From: Rebecca billardiae RCC1528
Taxonomy: Eukaryota; Haptophyta
NCBI GenBank assembly: GCA_965240325.2
Contig: OZ251227.1
Coordinates: 1,054,001-1,118,000 of the forward strand
Length of the DNA: 64,000 bases
Reading direction: 5' to 3'
Shown: in pieces, positions 43,658-55,008 of the stretch
Numbering within the stretch: the stretch's first letter is position 1
Layout of the letters: each line of letters starts with the position of its first letter
Position numbers and translations under genes: made by a program
Notes under the pieces: generated by a model
The model's database searches: none
What the model saw: only the letters and a program-made list of their open reading frames with translations
What the model was told of the DNA's origin: nothing

Positions 43658-45858
43658 TTACAGAACTACGGTCGGACGTTGGCTCGCCTGAAGTTGCAGC
43701 CGCTGCGGACTTGGCTGCGGGCGGGTCTCCAGCGGTGGGAGGACGGCTGGCCGTACCAGTGAAGGCGACCCGCCTAGCACCAGCCCCGGACTTCTCCTTG
43801 GGCTTGCGCTCAACGGGGTTAGTCTCTGAGTGCTTGCACTCAGCCTGTCACTTGCGTTGCTCAGCCGAGGTTGAGGGTTCGGGCCTCGGGGCGGACTGGT
43901 GCCGATCCGCGTGCCATCCACTGGCGGGCCATCCACAGGCGGATGTGTCGGTAGTGCGGGTGGCAGCGGCGGCGCGGGACCCGGGCTCGACTTGGGCTCG
44001 GAAGTCGGGGCGGGGGAGCCAGGGCTCTCGGCGGGCACGACAGTCGGCAGCCTCGCGTGGCCGGTCTTGCTTTGCTGCAGCCGCAGCCGCGCCTCCGCTT
44101 GCCGCCTCTCCATCTTGAGCCTGTCGCGGCGGGCGGGCAGCGCGGGCGGGTGTGGCCGTGTGAAGAGGGCATCGCCACGGGTGCAATCACGCGCGCGCGG
44201 ACCGCGCGCGCCGCGTACTTCCTGTCCGCCAGGCTCTTGCTGCAGCGCAGCACGAGCACGCAGTACAGCTTGAGGCCGAGCACCAGCGCGGCCGGGATGA
44301 AGACCGTCGAGAAGATGGTGAGGAACAGCCGCAGCCAGCCCACGTTGCGCGAGATGGAGACGCACGTGGGCGTCTCGATGCGGTTGTCGCACACGGGGTA
44401 CAGGAAGTTGAGCCCGTCTAGGTCGTCCTGCGTGAGGCACGTCTTGGGCTGGTGCGAGAGCGTGGCCTGCAGCACCGAGTCCGCATCGTACGCGGACGTG
44501 GCGGAGACGCCCTGCAGCGGGTTGGAGCAGTTGTAGCTGTCGCGGTCCGACTTGAAGTTGAGGTCGTTCCACTCGTCCGGGTGGTCGAAGCCGAGGATGT
44601 GGCCTGCGGGCGCATGCGCCGAGGGGGCAGCGCGCAAGGCGTCACTCGGCACGAACCGTGCGGCGCTGCCCGCCGCGTCCGCGCGCGCAGGTGAGCGAGG
44701 CTCGCGCGCCCGCACGGGTGCGGGGGACCGGCGCGGTTGGCGCGTGCCGATCTCGTGCACGGCAGCGGCCTCGAAGTCCTGGCAGTCCCAGCACGGCTGG
44801 AAAACGGACGTGTAGAAGATCGGCGGGAAGGCGATCAGCGTGAACACCGCCGAGACCAACGTCATGTTGAGGTGGGAGAAGGTGGTTGCGAGAGCCACGT
44901 TGGCATCGAGCGCAGAGATCTCGCGCCCGCTCAGCTTCTTGGCGGCGCGGTCGAGGCTGCCGGTGCAGAGGACCTCCCAGAGTGCGGCGCACGCGGCGCG
45001 ACCGGCCCCGAGGACCTCGACGGCCTCGACCACGCCGTCGTCGTCCGTGTCCCACGTGTTGAGCAGCGCGTGCAGGAAGCTCATGGCGATGCGCCACAGC
45101 CAGTAGATGAAGAGCGCGCCGGAGAACACCTCGATCAGGATGAACAGCGTGAACATGAGCGTGGGCACGTCGACGCCCTCGAGCTCGGCGTTGAAGAAGT
45201 AGGCGCAGAACGTCTGGTCGGTGTACCAGCAGATGTCGGTCGCGTACTGTAGCTCGACGTACAGGAACTCGCCGCCGTCCGCATCCAGGCCGTTGGTCGC
45301 CTCCGGCTGCCGGTTCGAGAGCTCGTACGGCACAACGCGTGCGCCAGTGTGGTCCTCGGCGTTGACCTTGTCGAAGGTGGAGATCATGATCTCGGCTGCT
45401 GAGCAGCGCACGCAGTTGGCTGAGGTGCAGCGCTCCCCATCCATCCGCGTCCAGAGGTCGTTGTCGATGCAGTGCTGAGTCACGTCGATGAAGTTGACAT
45501 GCGCATTGTTCATAGACCAAGTGGCGAACGCGGAGATCATGACGTCCTTGATCACGTCGCACGACACGAACTCGTACATATCGAGCCAGGCCGCGTGGCG
45601 ACGCTCCGAAAACCTGGGCAGTATCTCGTCGCAGAACTTGGGGTCGTAAGCATACGCGATGGCACCACCGAGCCCTGCTGTCGCGGTGGGCGAGCGCTCG
45701 TTGGCCCAGCGATACAAGGTGGGCCTCCCATTGTAGGTGAGCCGCACGAAGTCTTGGATTGACTCGTAGTCGCCCACCCGGCTGTTCCGCGACGCCGGGA
45801 AGAGCACCCACCCGGGCCCCCCTGCTAGCAGGAGCGCGCACGCGACACCACCCAACAT
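43658..45858 (-). CDS. membrane-anchored HExxHxxGxxH metalloprotease (matrixin-like), three exons
   Basis: Start ATG 45858 gives a signal peptide (MLGGVACALLLAGGPGWVLF). Exons 45858-44748, 44603-44219 and 44120-43658 join in phase, 652 residues. The first splice builds the zinc site H368-E-I-G-H372-I-L-G-F-D-H378; the intron (44747-44604, 144 nt) begins GC and ends AG, is a multiple of three and has no stop, so it can also be retained. CLTQDDLDGLNFLYPV after the site is the usual matrixin end-of-domain wording. Upstream there are two helices around a DTDDDGVVEAVEVLG acidic loop (residues 250-290) that splits the protease region, then another helix pair; TFCAYFF and Cys-rich parts suggest disulfides. 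A C-terminal helix (RLFLTIFSTVFIPAALVLGL) anchors it. The last exon is Ser/Pro-rich. Substrate unknown. Confidence 0.78.
44604..44747 (-). other. in-frame GC-AG intron inside the zinc-binding motif
   Basis: Donor GCACGC and acceptor CCGCAG; 144 nt, no stop codon in the host frame. Removal rejoins HEIG with HILGFDH. Retention inserts 48 residues and moves the second His away. Confidence 0.75.
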
Positions 45859-46032
45859 TCGTTCCCGCCCCGGTCTGGACCGTGTGGGCTCCACGCTCTT
45901 CCGCCAGCGCCATCAGTGGAAAGAGTCGGTAACGTGCCGTTTCCTCGACGGGAATAGAAGCAATTCACGCGCGCGACGACGAACGGGCGCCGCGCTGTAG
46001 TTAGCCTACGTACTAGTACTACAAGTACTGTA
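45859..46032. promoter_or_regulatory. promoter side of the metalloprotease gene
   Basis: Short region between the metalloprotease ATG and a family C repeat. No core promoter motif identified. Confidence 0.35.
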
Positions 46033-46300
46033 AATTCCCCTTTATAACGGGCTCCGGATGATCAGACTGGCGGCCGAAGCCTCCAGCCCTACCCTGGCCA
46101 GCCCCCAACCAACCACCACCCTCACCCAACCTCAAACCACTGACCGATACACCAAGTGCCTTGACACCACTCCGCTGTGGACAGCCCGCCTCCAGAGGGG
46201 GCGGGGGTATGCCATTGCCGACAGCATACAAGCCCAACACTGTGGGGTGGTCCCAGGTACCAGCAGTGCACTGCCTTGCAATTCGAGATCATCGAGTTTG
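46033..46300 (-). repeat. dispersed repeat family C, copy
   Basis: Begins AATTCCCCTTTATAACGGGC and matches the 13.8 kb copy in reverse through the GGTACC region. Very close to the copy at 46933. Confidence 0.9.
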
Positions 46301-46932
46301 AGCCGAGTCGGCAGACTGGGCACCCCTTAGGGTGCCCCAGTGTGGGCACAACTATCATACTGTAAGGGGTTAAGCCACTATAACTGTCAGGCAGCCGCCA
46401 TCGTGCGACGACGTGCCCACGCCCACGTGCGCGAATTTGTGCGACGTTCACAGCGACGAGGTCGCGGTCCCCGGCCGCTCCGACGCGCTCTTGACTTCCG
46501 CGTGGGACGTGCGGAGGTCAAGAACCCATCCTACTCGTCGACGGTGCCGACCTCGCAGCCCTGAACGTCGCACAAATTTGAGATTGGCACCTCTGGCGGG
46601 GGCCGCGACACGCATGCCAGGTCCGCGCGGCGCTCTGTGGGCAAGCGAGCCAAGGGGCGCAGCGAGTCCGGTGCGGCTGTCGTACGGGTCGAGCGCGAGC
46701 GCCGAGTCGCAGCCGCGCGCGCGCCGCGCCGCTGGCGCCGGGTCGCCCGGGGGAGAAGGCGCAGCTGCAGTGCTCCTCTGCCATCACGCGATCCGCCGGC
46801 AGAAAGACCAGACTTTGCGCCCAGTTTTGACCAAAACGATGGGTTTTTAACTCCGCGCGATCTGGGTAACCTGACACTTATAGTGGCTCGGCCCTTTAGA
46901 GCTGGTCAAGCCGTCCCCGTTTTTTTGTTTTA

Positions 46933-47187
46933 AATTCCCCTTTATAACGGGCTCCGGGTGATCAGACTGGCGGCCGAAGCCTCCAGCCCTACCCAGCCTA
47001 CCCTGGCCAGCCCCCAACCAACCACCACCCTCACCCAACCTCAAACCACTGACCGATACACCAAGTGCCTTGACACCACTCCGCTGTGGACAGCCCGCCT
47101 CCAGAGGGGGCGGGGGTATGCCATTGCCGACAGCATACAAGCCCAACACTGTGGGGTGGTCCCAGGTACCAGCAGTGCACTGCCCGT
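46933..47187 (-). repeat. dispersed repeat family C, copy
   Basis: Nearly identical to 46033-46300 over about 250 bp, with a 10-base insertion (ACCCAGCCTA) near 46991. The two form a direct repeat 900 bp apart. Confidence 0.9.
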
Positions 47188-48906
47188 GCGCCCTAACTAC
47201 TCCTTCCACCCCCGGCAGCGTCTCGTACTCTAACTCGTCGTCCAAGTCCAAGACAATGGCCTCCAAGTCGGCACCCGAAGGCAAGTCTCGGGCCGCGTCC
47301 CGGCTGACCGGACCGGGGGGCCGGCAGGCTTTGCGGCAGGGGCCTGGCGCAGGTGCAGCGGTCGATGCCAGGCGCGCGTCAGACCAGACAGCGACAATGG
47401 TGTGGCCGCGGCGCCGGAGGCTGTCTCCGGGACCCTGCCGCCGGTGGCGCCAGCGCAAGACCAGCGGCACAGACCGATTACCGAATGAGACTGCCATGAG
47501 TAGTTTGCTTAACGATTACCCGGCGGTCCCGGTGACCGATATGTCCGCATGAGTACTGTCCTTAACCAAGTGTGCACGTTAAAACATAGTAAACTGTAAT
47601 CTCGCCTGCCTGAGCTGTGTGCGTCTCTTATTCTTAGTAAACTGTAGCTACGGATGAGTGTGGAAGCTCTGAGACTTAGACTGAGCGCTTATCAAAATTG
47701 TAGAATGTAGCAGTCGGATATAATATGCCGATCCCGACCGGCCGGATCGGGCGGGATCCGTGACTGGTGCTTAGTTCCCGAGGAGAGGGTTGATGCTACT
47801 AAGTTACGAGCACAGCCACAGAGCAGCTGACATTCAATATTCCTCAGAACGGGTTACCCGCCTCACGCCTGTATTACTGTCATACCACCGTATCATTAAT
47901 CATACCCCGGTCAGCAGTAATGAAACCGGCCAGTTAGCCCGCGTGCCGAGCGCGGCAGACAGTACTGTAGACTGTCGAGCCCGGAAGTCAGACGTGCCTC
48001 GCGTTACACGTGCGGCACGGCTGATCAGTGATCTGAGTGATCATCGACTGCGCAGGCAGTCTTAGTGGCTAGTGCTGTGCGGCTTGCGCGTAACAGTCGG
48101 AGGCTTCGTCGCCTTAGTCGCGGACCGACGCCACCGTCAGTTATACTCACGGACGAGACGGGCACTCTGCACTGGCTAACCGACACTGAGTCAGCGACAG
48201 CCGGTCCACCAGGCCGAGTGGCGTCAGCCGACTCAGCAGACTACTGAGACTGAGTCTGGCCTCTGGGAGTGGTCCGAACGTCAACGGTGTAGTAGTGTGA
48301 GACTTGTCCGTTGTTGCCCGAATCGTCAGCTCGGCCGCACAGAGTCACAGCTAGGTTACTCTCGGGGCGATCGGACTCGCCACTCGGTCCTAAGTCTCGT
48401 CGCGGTTCAATCTTCATCACTGCACTGCTCCTGACTGCAGTAACTGCTGTCGTCTGCCGCGCTCTGCCGAGCGCGGCCGAACGGTGGGCGCCGCGGCGGC
48501 GCGGACTCGCGGTTCGGGCTGAATGACCGGTCCGGAAAGTCGAAGTCGAGACGGCATCACTCGCCTGTAGCCAGCGGCGCCATGCGGGCCGCCGGGCTCC
48601 GGGCGCTCTCTTAATCTGGCCGACTCGCAGGCTTGCAGCATCGCAGCACGCAAGACTCGTGAGTGCAGAGCGCCGCCGCAGCACTTGTTGCCTGACGCTC
48701 ACTTGGCCACGGTCGGCACTGCGCACCCCACGATGCGCGCCACCGCCGGAAGGGTCCGTGGCTCTCAGCTAGCTGTTTCGGACACCGCCGCCCTAGACCA
48801 CGAGACCCTTGCTCGCCCGGTTGCTGCGCGCAACATGCTGGACCACCATGATCATGCCCCCGACAGCCTGCGCGAGGCGGCGAGCAATACGCGCGCGGGC
48901 AAAGCT
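47188..48906. other. repeat-bearing intergenic stretch
   Basis: 47562-47640 has the family E pair: AAGTGTGCACGTTAAAACAT, AGTAAACTGTA, then ATCTCGCCTGCCTGAGCTGT and GTGCGTCTCTTATTCT. Other frames here have no recognisable product. No gene supported before NDUFA5. Confidence 0.6.
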
Positions 48907-49428
48907 TCACTTCTTCTCCTCCTCAGCCGGGGGTTCTGGCAGCTTGAGCTCCACGTTGAGCGCGGCGGGGAAGTCGACGCTGGGTTCGCGCATTGGGATG
49001 TCCAGCCGCCGGACCGCCGCGTTCCGGTCCTTGAGCGAGTCGAGCACAAGCTGCTTGTGCTGCATCAGCCGCTCCTTCTCCGCGCCGGTGGGCTCTTCCC
49101 AGGCCCGCCACTCTGCGTACTTGGGAATGAGCTCCATCTCGGTTTTGACCATGTCGATGACCTCCTCGATCTCGCCGAGGCCCACCTTCTCTTCGAACTC
49201 GGCAACGCTCTTGCTCCCCTCGATGGATGTGAGCAAGAAGTTGGTGAACTTTTCGATGTCTTGCCGGTACGGGATCTGCGCAGGCAGCACCTGCACAGCG
49301 CTCAGCTGCTGCTTACAGAGGCCTCCGAGGACCGGAAGCGCGTCGGGCACCACATCTAGGCCCACCAGGTTCGTCCGCGTCTTGACAGCCGTGCTCAGCG
49401 TGCGCCGAGCTGCCGATGCAAGAAGCAT
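48907..49428 (-). CDS. NDUFA5: NDUFA5-like subunit of mitochondrial complex I
   Basis: 173 residues from ATG 49428 (MLLASAARRTLSTAVKTRTN), which begins with a mitochondrial-type presequence (Arg/Ser/Ala, no acids). The mature part carries the family pattern TNLVGLDVVPDALPVLGGL, AVQVLPAQIPYRQDIEKFTN, FEEKVGLGEIEEVIDMVKTE and the end PKYAEWRAWEEP. NDUFA5 (B13) is an accessory subunit on the matrix arm of NADH:ubiquinone oxidoreductase. The tail after the Trp block (about 70 residues, ending PEPPAEEEKK) is longer than in animals. Single exon, head-to-head with the EF-hand gene, 248 bp between ATGs. Confidence 0.88.
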   Translation of the reverse strand: MLLASAARRTLSTAVKTRTNLVGLDVVPDALPVLGGLCKQQLSAVQVLPAQIPYRQDIEKFTNFLLTSIEGSKSVAEFEEKVGLGEIEEVIDMVKTEMELIPKYAEWRAWEEPTGAEKERLMQHKQLVLDSLKDRNAAVRRLDIPMREPSVDFPAALNVELKLPEPPAEEEKK

Positions 49429-49676
49429 GGTGGCCGCAGCCCTGCTGCGACTTCCCGGGCGAAGCCAGCCAAGTCCGGGCGAGCCGTCCGGCTCGTCGAT
49501 CGACTTGGAGTGGGGAGCGGCGGGCGCTGCTGCGCGAGGCGCTGCGCACCCAGCGCTCGCGCGCAGCGAAGCAGGCCGAAACTCGCCCAACTCGGCGGCA
49601 CCTTTTGAGCGCAACTTCATCGGCGGAGCCGACGATTACGCGAAGCTGTGTGCTGCGACGCGCCGTGAGTGCAGCC

Positions 49677-51611
49677 ATGCGCCAGCTGGTGCTCGCAGCA
49701 GCGGTCTGCTGGAGCGGCGGTGCGCCTGGCCTCCCTCTCCACGGCGTGCACAAGTCGCCCCTGCTCACGCGCGGCGCGCTCACCTGGCTCGCTGATGGCG
49801 CCGGGGCGAAAGCGGCGAGGGGCGCCTCGGAGGGCCGAATGACAACTGCTGCGCAGAAGTGGTTCGACCGGCTCGATAAGGACGGGGATGGATCGGTGTC
49901 TGTCGACGAGTTTCTCGACGGCTTCGACCAGCTCGAGCGCGAGCTCGCCCCGCAGGCTCGCGAGTCTGTCGCCCTCGCCGCCGAGAAGATGGTGACCAAA
50001 ATTGCAGATGCGATCGCCACCGATCCGGACCGCACGGTGAGCCTCAGCCTGCGCAGGCTGAAGGGCGACCTGGAGGAGCTGGAGTACCAGGCGGCGCTCG
50101 GCCTCCGCCTCACCGAGACCGAAATCATCGCCCTCATGTCCATGACCTTCATCTCGTTCACGTCGCCCATCTTCTTCACGGAGAAGGTTGTGGAGGTGCT
50201 CATCCCGTCCATGGCGGCGCTCGCGGCGGCGCTCGGCATCACCTTCGAGTACGTCGGCAAGGTGGCGGTGTCGGGCGGCAAGGAGATTGCCGCGAACGCC
50301 CTCCAGGCCGCCGCCGAGTCGGAGCAGCAGCTCGCCGCCGCCGAGCGCGCCAAGGCGGTGCTCCCGCTGTGCGCGGGCGTGTCTGCGAGCGCCTCGGCAT
50401 TTGCGCTGCTCGCACCTGCGCTCCTCGAGCACCTGATGCCCAACGCCGCGGTGCTCGCGTCCGCGGAGTACTTCCTGCTCTGCCCGTGCGTCTCGATCCT
50501 CGCCGCAGCCATCGCCGCGCTCGCAGCCGAGGACACCGCCGCGCTCTGCGAGCAGGCCAAGTCTGTGGGCGAGCGCCGCTTTGCGATGAGATCAGAAGTC
50601 TCGGCGACCTGGCTGAGTGTGACAGAGCGCGTGGAGCGCGGCGGCTTGAACGACAGGAAGAAGTGGCTGTCGTTCGCGACGAGCGTGCTTCCCGCGCCGC
50701 TTCTGGCCACCATATTCCCCGCGACGCTCGCGGACAAGTGCGTCCTCGCCGCCGCCACGGCAGCGGCGCAAGCAGCCTACCACCTGGCCAAAGCGGTGCG
50801 CGCGGCGCGTGGCGGGACCGGGCCTGGCGCCACGCCGCGCGCGCCTGCCGTGGGGCCCACGGGTGCTGATCGGAGCCGCGGGGACGCAGATGGCTCACAT
50901 CTCCTCGCTCGCCTGATTTCCGAATCATCGCCCCCCTTGTGCCCCGCGCTCGCCCCCTCCATCGCAGGAGTACACGCTCGCTATCGCGACGGACGCTGTC
51001 GCTGTGAAGGCACGCGTTGCGGCCGTGGCCGACACGTATGCCAACCAGGGCGCGCGAGCAGGCGCGCTCCTACCCTTCACGTCGGCGCTCGCCGGCCTCT
51101 GTGTCGCGGCCGCGGCATTCATCGTCGAGCTCAACCCGCTCGGAGCGAGCATATTCCCTGCGTTGGGTGCGCGCGTGCGGCATTGCGCGCGCTCAGCGTG
51201 TGCAGCCAAGCGCACGCCCGCGCACGACAGCCGCGACCGCGACCGCTGGTGGGTGTGCGCTTTGCCCCTCGCTTCTGACACCAGCACCCGCCCCGCCTGG
51301 CGCGGCGCGTGGCCCATCCCCCTGCAGCATCCATCTTCGCCGCCGCGGCGAGCGTGGCAAAGGCGCGCTGCGAGATCGACTTCTCCGCGACCACGCAGGC
51401 GGCGAGCGAGCTCGCGTTCAGAGGGGAGATGGATGCTGGGGACGGCGAGAGGCGCTTCCTGCGCCCGATCGAGAGCGTCGGCAAGCTGATCAAGCAGGTC
51501 GCGAAAAACATCTGGCAGTCGACGAGGAGGCAGTTCGGCTCATTGTTGGGGATGGTCACTTCGCTCGTGAGAAGCGACCCTCAGCCGCCGCTCCGCGGGG
51601 CTGGCGCGTGA
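49677..51611 (+). CDS. EF-hand membrane protein, three exons
   Basis: Exons 49677-50795, 50968-51166 and 51328-51611 join in phase (introns 172 and 161 nt; donors GTGCGC both times, acceptors CGCAG and TGCAG), 533 residues. A signal-like start (MRQLVLAAAVCWSGGAPG) is followed by one canonical EF-hand loop DKDGDGSVSVDEF in FDRLDKDGDGSVSVDEFLDGF. Then come long alternating helical and hydrophobic segments: TEIIALMSMTFISFTSPIFF, IPSMAALAAALGITFEYVG, AVLPLCAGVSASASAFALLA, LASAEYFLLCPCVSILAAAI and PFTSALAGLCVAAAAFIVEL. The calcium loop suggests Ca2+ control of a membrane complex; plastid or endomembrane location is possible. I do not recognise the family by name. Divergent from NDUFA5. Confidence 0.75.
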
Positions 51612-52658
51612 GCCCGAAATGGTCGCCGCAGCATGCCCGAGATCACCCGTGCTTCGTCGTCGACGAGCACTGCACCAGCGATTTCTATCCACGTCGAGCA
51701 CTACCACGTCCCACTTCGGACCACGAATGGGTTGGTCGCACGAAGCAGTACACCATCAGGTTCCTGGAAGCAGGAGGCTCAGGTTGGACGTTACGGCATC
51801 GACGGCCGGTCGGCCGTGAGCTGCGGCCACCGTGCCCGCGCCCTTGCCCGGCAGACAGCACCGAGCCACAGCCTGCTGAGATGACCTGCTACGTCTGCTG
51901 ATCCATCAATCGCATGACACTACAGTATAGAATCATCTGAAGATAATGAGCTCCTCACAATCAGCCTCAGAAACGGCCGACGCGAGCCGGGGTGGCCCCG
52001 GCCCGCGCGAGAGTGGCCCGCGAGTCCGACGGCGCACTCTCGTCTCTCCCGCACTCTCTCCGAGTCTCAGAATCTGTCTCATGTCTGTCTCTCCGCCACT
52101 CGCGGGTCGGGGCTCGGCACGGCGACCTCGCGTAATCGAGCCCGCTGCTCGGCGATGAGTTTCAGGCTGATGAGAGAGCGGTGCGACACTGCGACGACAG
52201 TACATGCATCAGATTCAGCAGTACAGACTGCAGTATTGAAGGTCTCTCTTCGGAGAGCGTGCGATGAAGGATGGCGCGGCAACCTGCCACCGTGAGCCTT
52301 ACGCACGTTAAAACAAATAAACTGTACAGTTTACTAGAAGAATAAGAGACGCACACAGCTCAGGCAGGCGAACGGTCCGCCTTGAAGTTGTGACTTGTGA
52401 ATGAAGTACTGTGCGGCAACGCGCCCCTCACCTGCCTGCGCCGGTCTGTTTTGTGGCGGTGTCTTTGTGCAGTGTTGGATGGCGTCAATCACGCCTTAAC
52501 CAAGTGTGCACGTTAAAACATAGTAAACTGTACTCATCAGTTGATCAGTCGTTAAAATCATAGAATGAGTATACGATCTCGCCTGCTGCAGACCTGAGCT
52601 GTGTGCGTCTCTTGTTATTCTTTTTACTGTTACCGTACCATAGTCATCGTGCGTCAGG
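51612..52658. other. intergenic with family E repeats and the 123 bp shared block
   Basis: 52411-52532 matches 58981-59103 with three differences. Family E wording occurs at 52298-52375 (reverse) and 52575-52620 (forward). No gene recognised; frames at 51619-51884 look like chance. Confidence 0.7.
52411..52532 (+). promoter_or_regulatory. 123 bp conserved upstream block, copy 1
   Basis: Starts GTGCGGCAACGCGCCCCTCA and ends GTTAAAACATAGTAAACTGT. It ends 127 bp before the sulfotransferase ATG. Copy 2 is at 58981-59103. Confidence 0.75.
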
Positions 52659-53993
52659 ATGGCGTCGTCGTTCTCGCTCGGCACGTGTCTGGCCCTCTGC
52701 TTGGTCATCCGAGGCGCGGGCTGGGAGTATGATCCCAGCTGGACGGCTCAGCACCCGTCCGACCTCGACCACTTGGCTCGCACCGTTGCGCCGGACATCT
52801 TCTCCGTGGTGGGGGACGGCCTCCCGTTCGACGACCGCTACGCCAATCCGTGCTGGCGCAACGCGACGGACGGCCGGCTGATGTGCCTTCCGGCCTTTTA
52901 CCTGATTGGCGGCTTCCAGTGTGGCGCACGTGATCTCGCGACACGTCTCAGCCGCGCGTCTGACATCGTACTCCCAGTGAAGAAGGCGAGCGAGTTCTGG
53001 ACTCGCTCGCCGGGGGAGATGTCGTTTGAGGTGTTCGTGACGAAGGTCGTGGGCAGCGCCGTGCCCGCCATCGAGGCGGACCCGTCTCGCAAGCTGACGC
53101 CCATCTCGAGCGTGGGCATGCTCACCTTTACCTGGTCAGCACATCGGCGTGTGCACGCCGCCTATGGCCGCGCCTTCTCGCAGTGCGCCAAGCTCTGCCA
53201 CCGCAAGGCGGCGCTCGCTGCGGGTGTGCGTGTGCCGCCAGAGCTGGGCGCGCAGTGCCGCAACCGCTCGTTTGTCCTCGACTACTGCTCGCGGGTCGCG
53301 TGGGAGCGAGACCCGGCGAGCGCTCTGCGGCCAGTGGGCAGTGAGCTCACGATGCCTTGGCTGATGGCACGCGCGCACGGCGCACGTGTGCGCGTGGTCG
53401 CGCTCCTGCGCAACCCGGCGGATCGGCTGTGGAGCGCGTACTTCACGTACCCACAGTTCTGGTCGCGGTACGGTGACTCGGAGAAAGGTGTCGGCGAGTA
53501 CTTCCGAGAGCAGTCGGGTGCGTTCGCGCGGTGTGAGGCACTGCACGGCGCACGTGCGTGCGCCATGCGCTTCAAGAGCCTTGGCTCACGCTGGAGCGCT
53601 GTCTTTTACGGCTGCGACCAGCTGATCAAGTCCATGTACTCCGTGTTTGTCGTGGAGTGGATCGCCGCGCTTGGTCGGGAGCGCACGCACTTCGAGCTCG
53701 CCGAGGATTACTTTGACCCCGCGAGCAGGCCGCACGTCATCTCTCGAGTGGCTGCGTTTGTTGGTCTACGACTGTCCGCGGCCGAGCTCGATGCCATGGC
53801 CGCCAGCGCACACCACCCACCTTCGCGTCGTAGCCCAGGCTATGCGCCGTCGGGTCGCATGTCGGCCTCGCTCCGTGGCGAGATGGATGCCTTCTACCGG
53901 GCGTACAACGTCGAATTGGCGCGGATGTTGGACGAGCCGCGCATCATGGAGTCGTGGCCTGTCCACAAGCTGCCCCTGAGTCGGCCCACGTAG
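52659..53993 (+). CDS. carbohydrate sulfotransferase, secretory pathway
   Basis: 444 residues from ATG 52659 (MASSFSLGTCLALCLVIRGA) with an N-terminal signal or anchor. The PAPS-binding 5'-site is FYLIGGFQCGARDLATRLS (about 80-98) and the 3'-site is VVALLRNPADRLWSAYFTYP (about 245-265), both in the arrangement of GalNAc4S-6ST/CHST15-like Golgi sulfotransferases. Several Cys (for example CWRNATDGRLMC and CEALHGARACAM) and one N-glycosylation site fit a lumenal enzyme. The first site lacks the usual Lys-Cys-Gly-Thr order, having FQCGAR instead, so activity should be checked. The product would be sulfated cell-surface or vesicle polysaccharide (inference). Single exon; shares the 123 bp upstream block with the 59.2 kb gene. 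Confidence 0.82.
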   Translation: MASSFSLGTCLALCLVIRGAGWEYDPSWTAQHPSDLDHLARTVAPDIFSVVGDGLPFDDRYANPCWRNATDGRLMCLPAFYLIGGFQCGARDLATRLSRASDIVLPVKKASEFWTRSPGEMSFEVFVTKVVGSAVPAIEADPSRKLTPISSVGMLTFTWSAHRRVHAAYGRAFSQCAKLCHRKAALAAGVRVPPELGAQCRNRSFVLDYCSRVAWERDPASALRPVGSELTMPWLMARAHGARVRVVALLRNPADRLWSAYFTYPQFWSRYGDSEKGVGEYFREQSGAFARCEALHGARACAMRFKSLGSRWSAVFYGCDQLIKSMYSVFVVEWIAALGRERTHFELAEDYFDPASRPHVISRVAAFVGLRLSAAELDAMAASAHHPPSRRSPGYAPSGRMSASLRGEMDAFYRAYNVELARMLDEPRIMESWPVHKLPLSRPT

Positions 53994-54223
53994 GCCTGGC
54001 CAAGCTCCGGGCTGATGGACTGGTCTGAGTGACTGGTTTGGGGTTCCGGGTTGGCGCCTGGCGGGCCTGACGTTCGGGGGGCCGCTGCACAGCGCAACCT
54101 ATTAAATAATTATTATTATAAGGCGTCTAAATAGTATAATTATTCATCATGACACTAATCTAGACGAAATTGTAGTGATGAGTAGCTATCTCGCCCGCCT
54201 GAGCTGGGCGCGTCTCTTATTCT
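53994..54223. other. shared 3' region of convergent genes with family E piece
   Basis: 230 bp between the sulfotransferase and COMMD4 stops. 54187-54225 reads ATCTCGCCCGCCTGAGCTGG then GCGTCTCTTATTCTTCAG, a family E copy overlapping the COMMD4 stop; 54100-54180 is AT-rich. Confidence 0.7.
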
Positions 54224-54823
54224 TCAGCGGATAGCCGAGCTCGCCGCGCCCAGGGCATCGCGAGCGCGCCGCAGCTCAGAATGCAAGACCTCGAGGCTGT
54301 CTGCATCCATCGAGAAAGTCAGGCGCTCTCCACTTGTGAGCTCGAGACGCAGTGTCGTGATTGGCGCGCTCGTCTCTCCAAGATCGCTCGAAGCGAGCAC
54401 GTGTTCGACCCGGTAGCCCGACGACCGCAGGCGCGGGAACTGCACGCCTGTGCGGCGCGCATGTGCTTGGATCGCCGTGCACTTTTGGCGATAGGGGCGG
54501 CAGATCGCGTCGGCGTGCTCTTTCGGAAGGCCAAGCTGCTGGAGCTCGTCAAGCAACGTGGGATCATCCACGTCGTGCCTCGCGGCGCCACTGATCACAA
54601 AGTGCAGCGCAGCGAGCACAGCGCGCGCGGACGAGTCGTCGAGCTTCGTGTCGGCGACGAGCTTGAGGGCCTTCGTCTCGTCGACATCCTCGCCAGCGAG
54701 CTCCTGAGCAACGACCTGCTGCGCGAGTAGTCGTATCCGCACGGCCGAGACTTTACTCAGCGTCGCGATCTCGAGCAGGAGCCAATCAGGGCAATCGAGT
54801 CCGCCGCACAGCGCGAAGCGCAT
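54224..54823 (-). CDS. COMMD4: COMM domain-containing protein 4
   Basis: 199 residues from ATG 54823. The start MRFALCGGLDCPDWLLLEIA and the phrases KVSAVRIRLLAQQVV, LHFVISGAARHDVDDPTLLD and ELQQLGLPKEHADAICRPY follow the animal COMMD4 pattern, and the C-terminal COMM domain (RSSGYRVEHVLASSDLGET to LEVLHSELRRARDAL) is complete. COMMD proteins form the Commander complex with CCDC22/CCDC93, which drives endosomal recycling of membrane cargo. Length is that of the family. Single exon, head-to-head with the carnitine acyltransferase (185 bp). Confidence 0.92.
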   Translation of the reverse strand: MRFALCGGLDCPDWLLLEIATLSKVSAVRIRLLAQQVVAQELAGEDVDETKALKLVADTKLDDSSARAVLAALHFVISGAARHDVDDPTLLDELQQLGLPKEHADAICRPYRQKCTAIQAHARRTGVQFPRLRSSGYRVEHVLASSDLGETSAPITTLRLELTSGERLTFSMDADSLEVLHSELRRARDALGAASSAIR

Positions 54824-55008
54824 CGATTTCCTCTATGGGCTCCTGGGAGGCGGCGACGCCATGCAGCTTGGGGCCCATCAGGTCCGGTTTCCGCCGGCCG
54901 CCGCCCCCGCTGGGTTTTTCCCTTTCAACTTTTTCGGCTCGTCACTATCTTCGGCCCCAAACCCGCGCCGACTGCGTAGACTGCGCCGCTGTCTCACGGC
55001 CGGCCATC

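Noticed and set aside
46847-47497. 216-residue minus frame as a gene
   Set aside because: Most of it is the family C repeat, whose peptide recurs at other loci.
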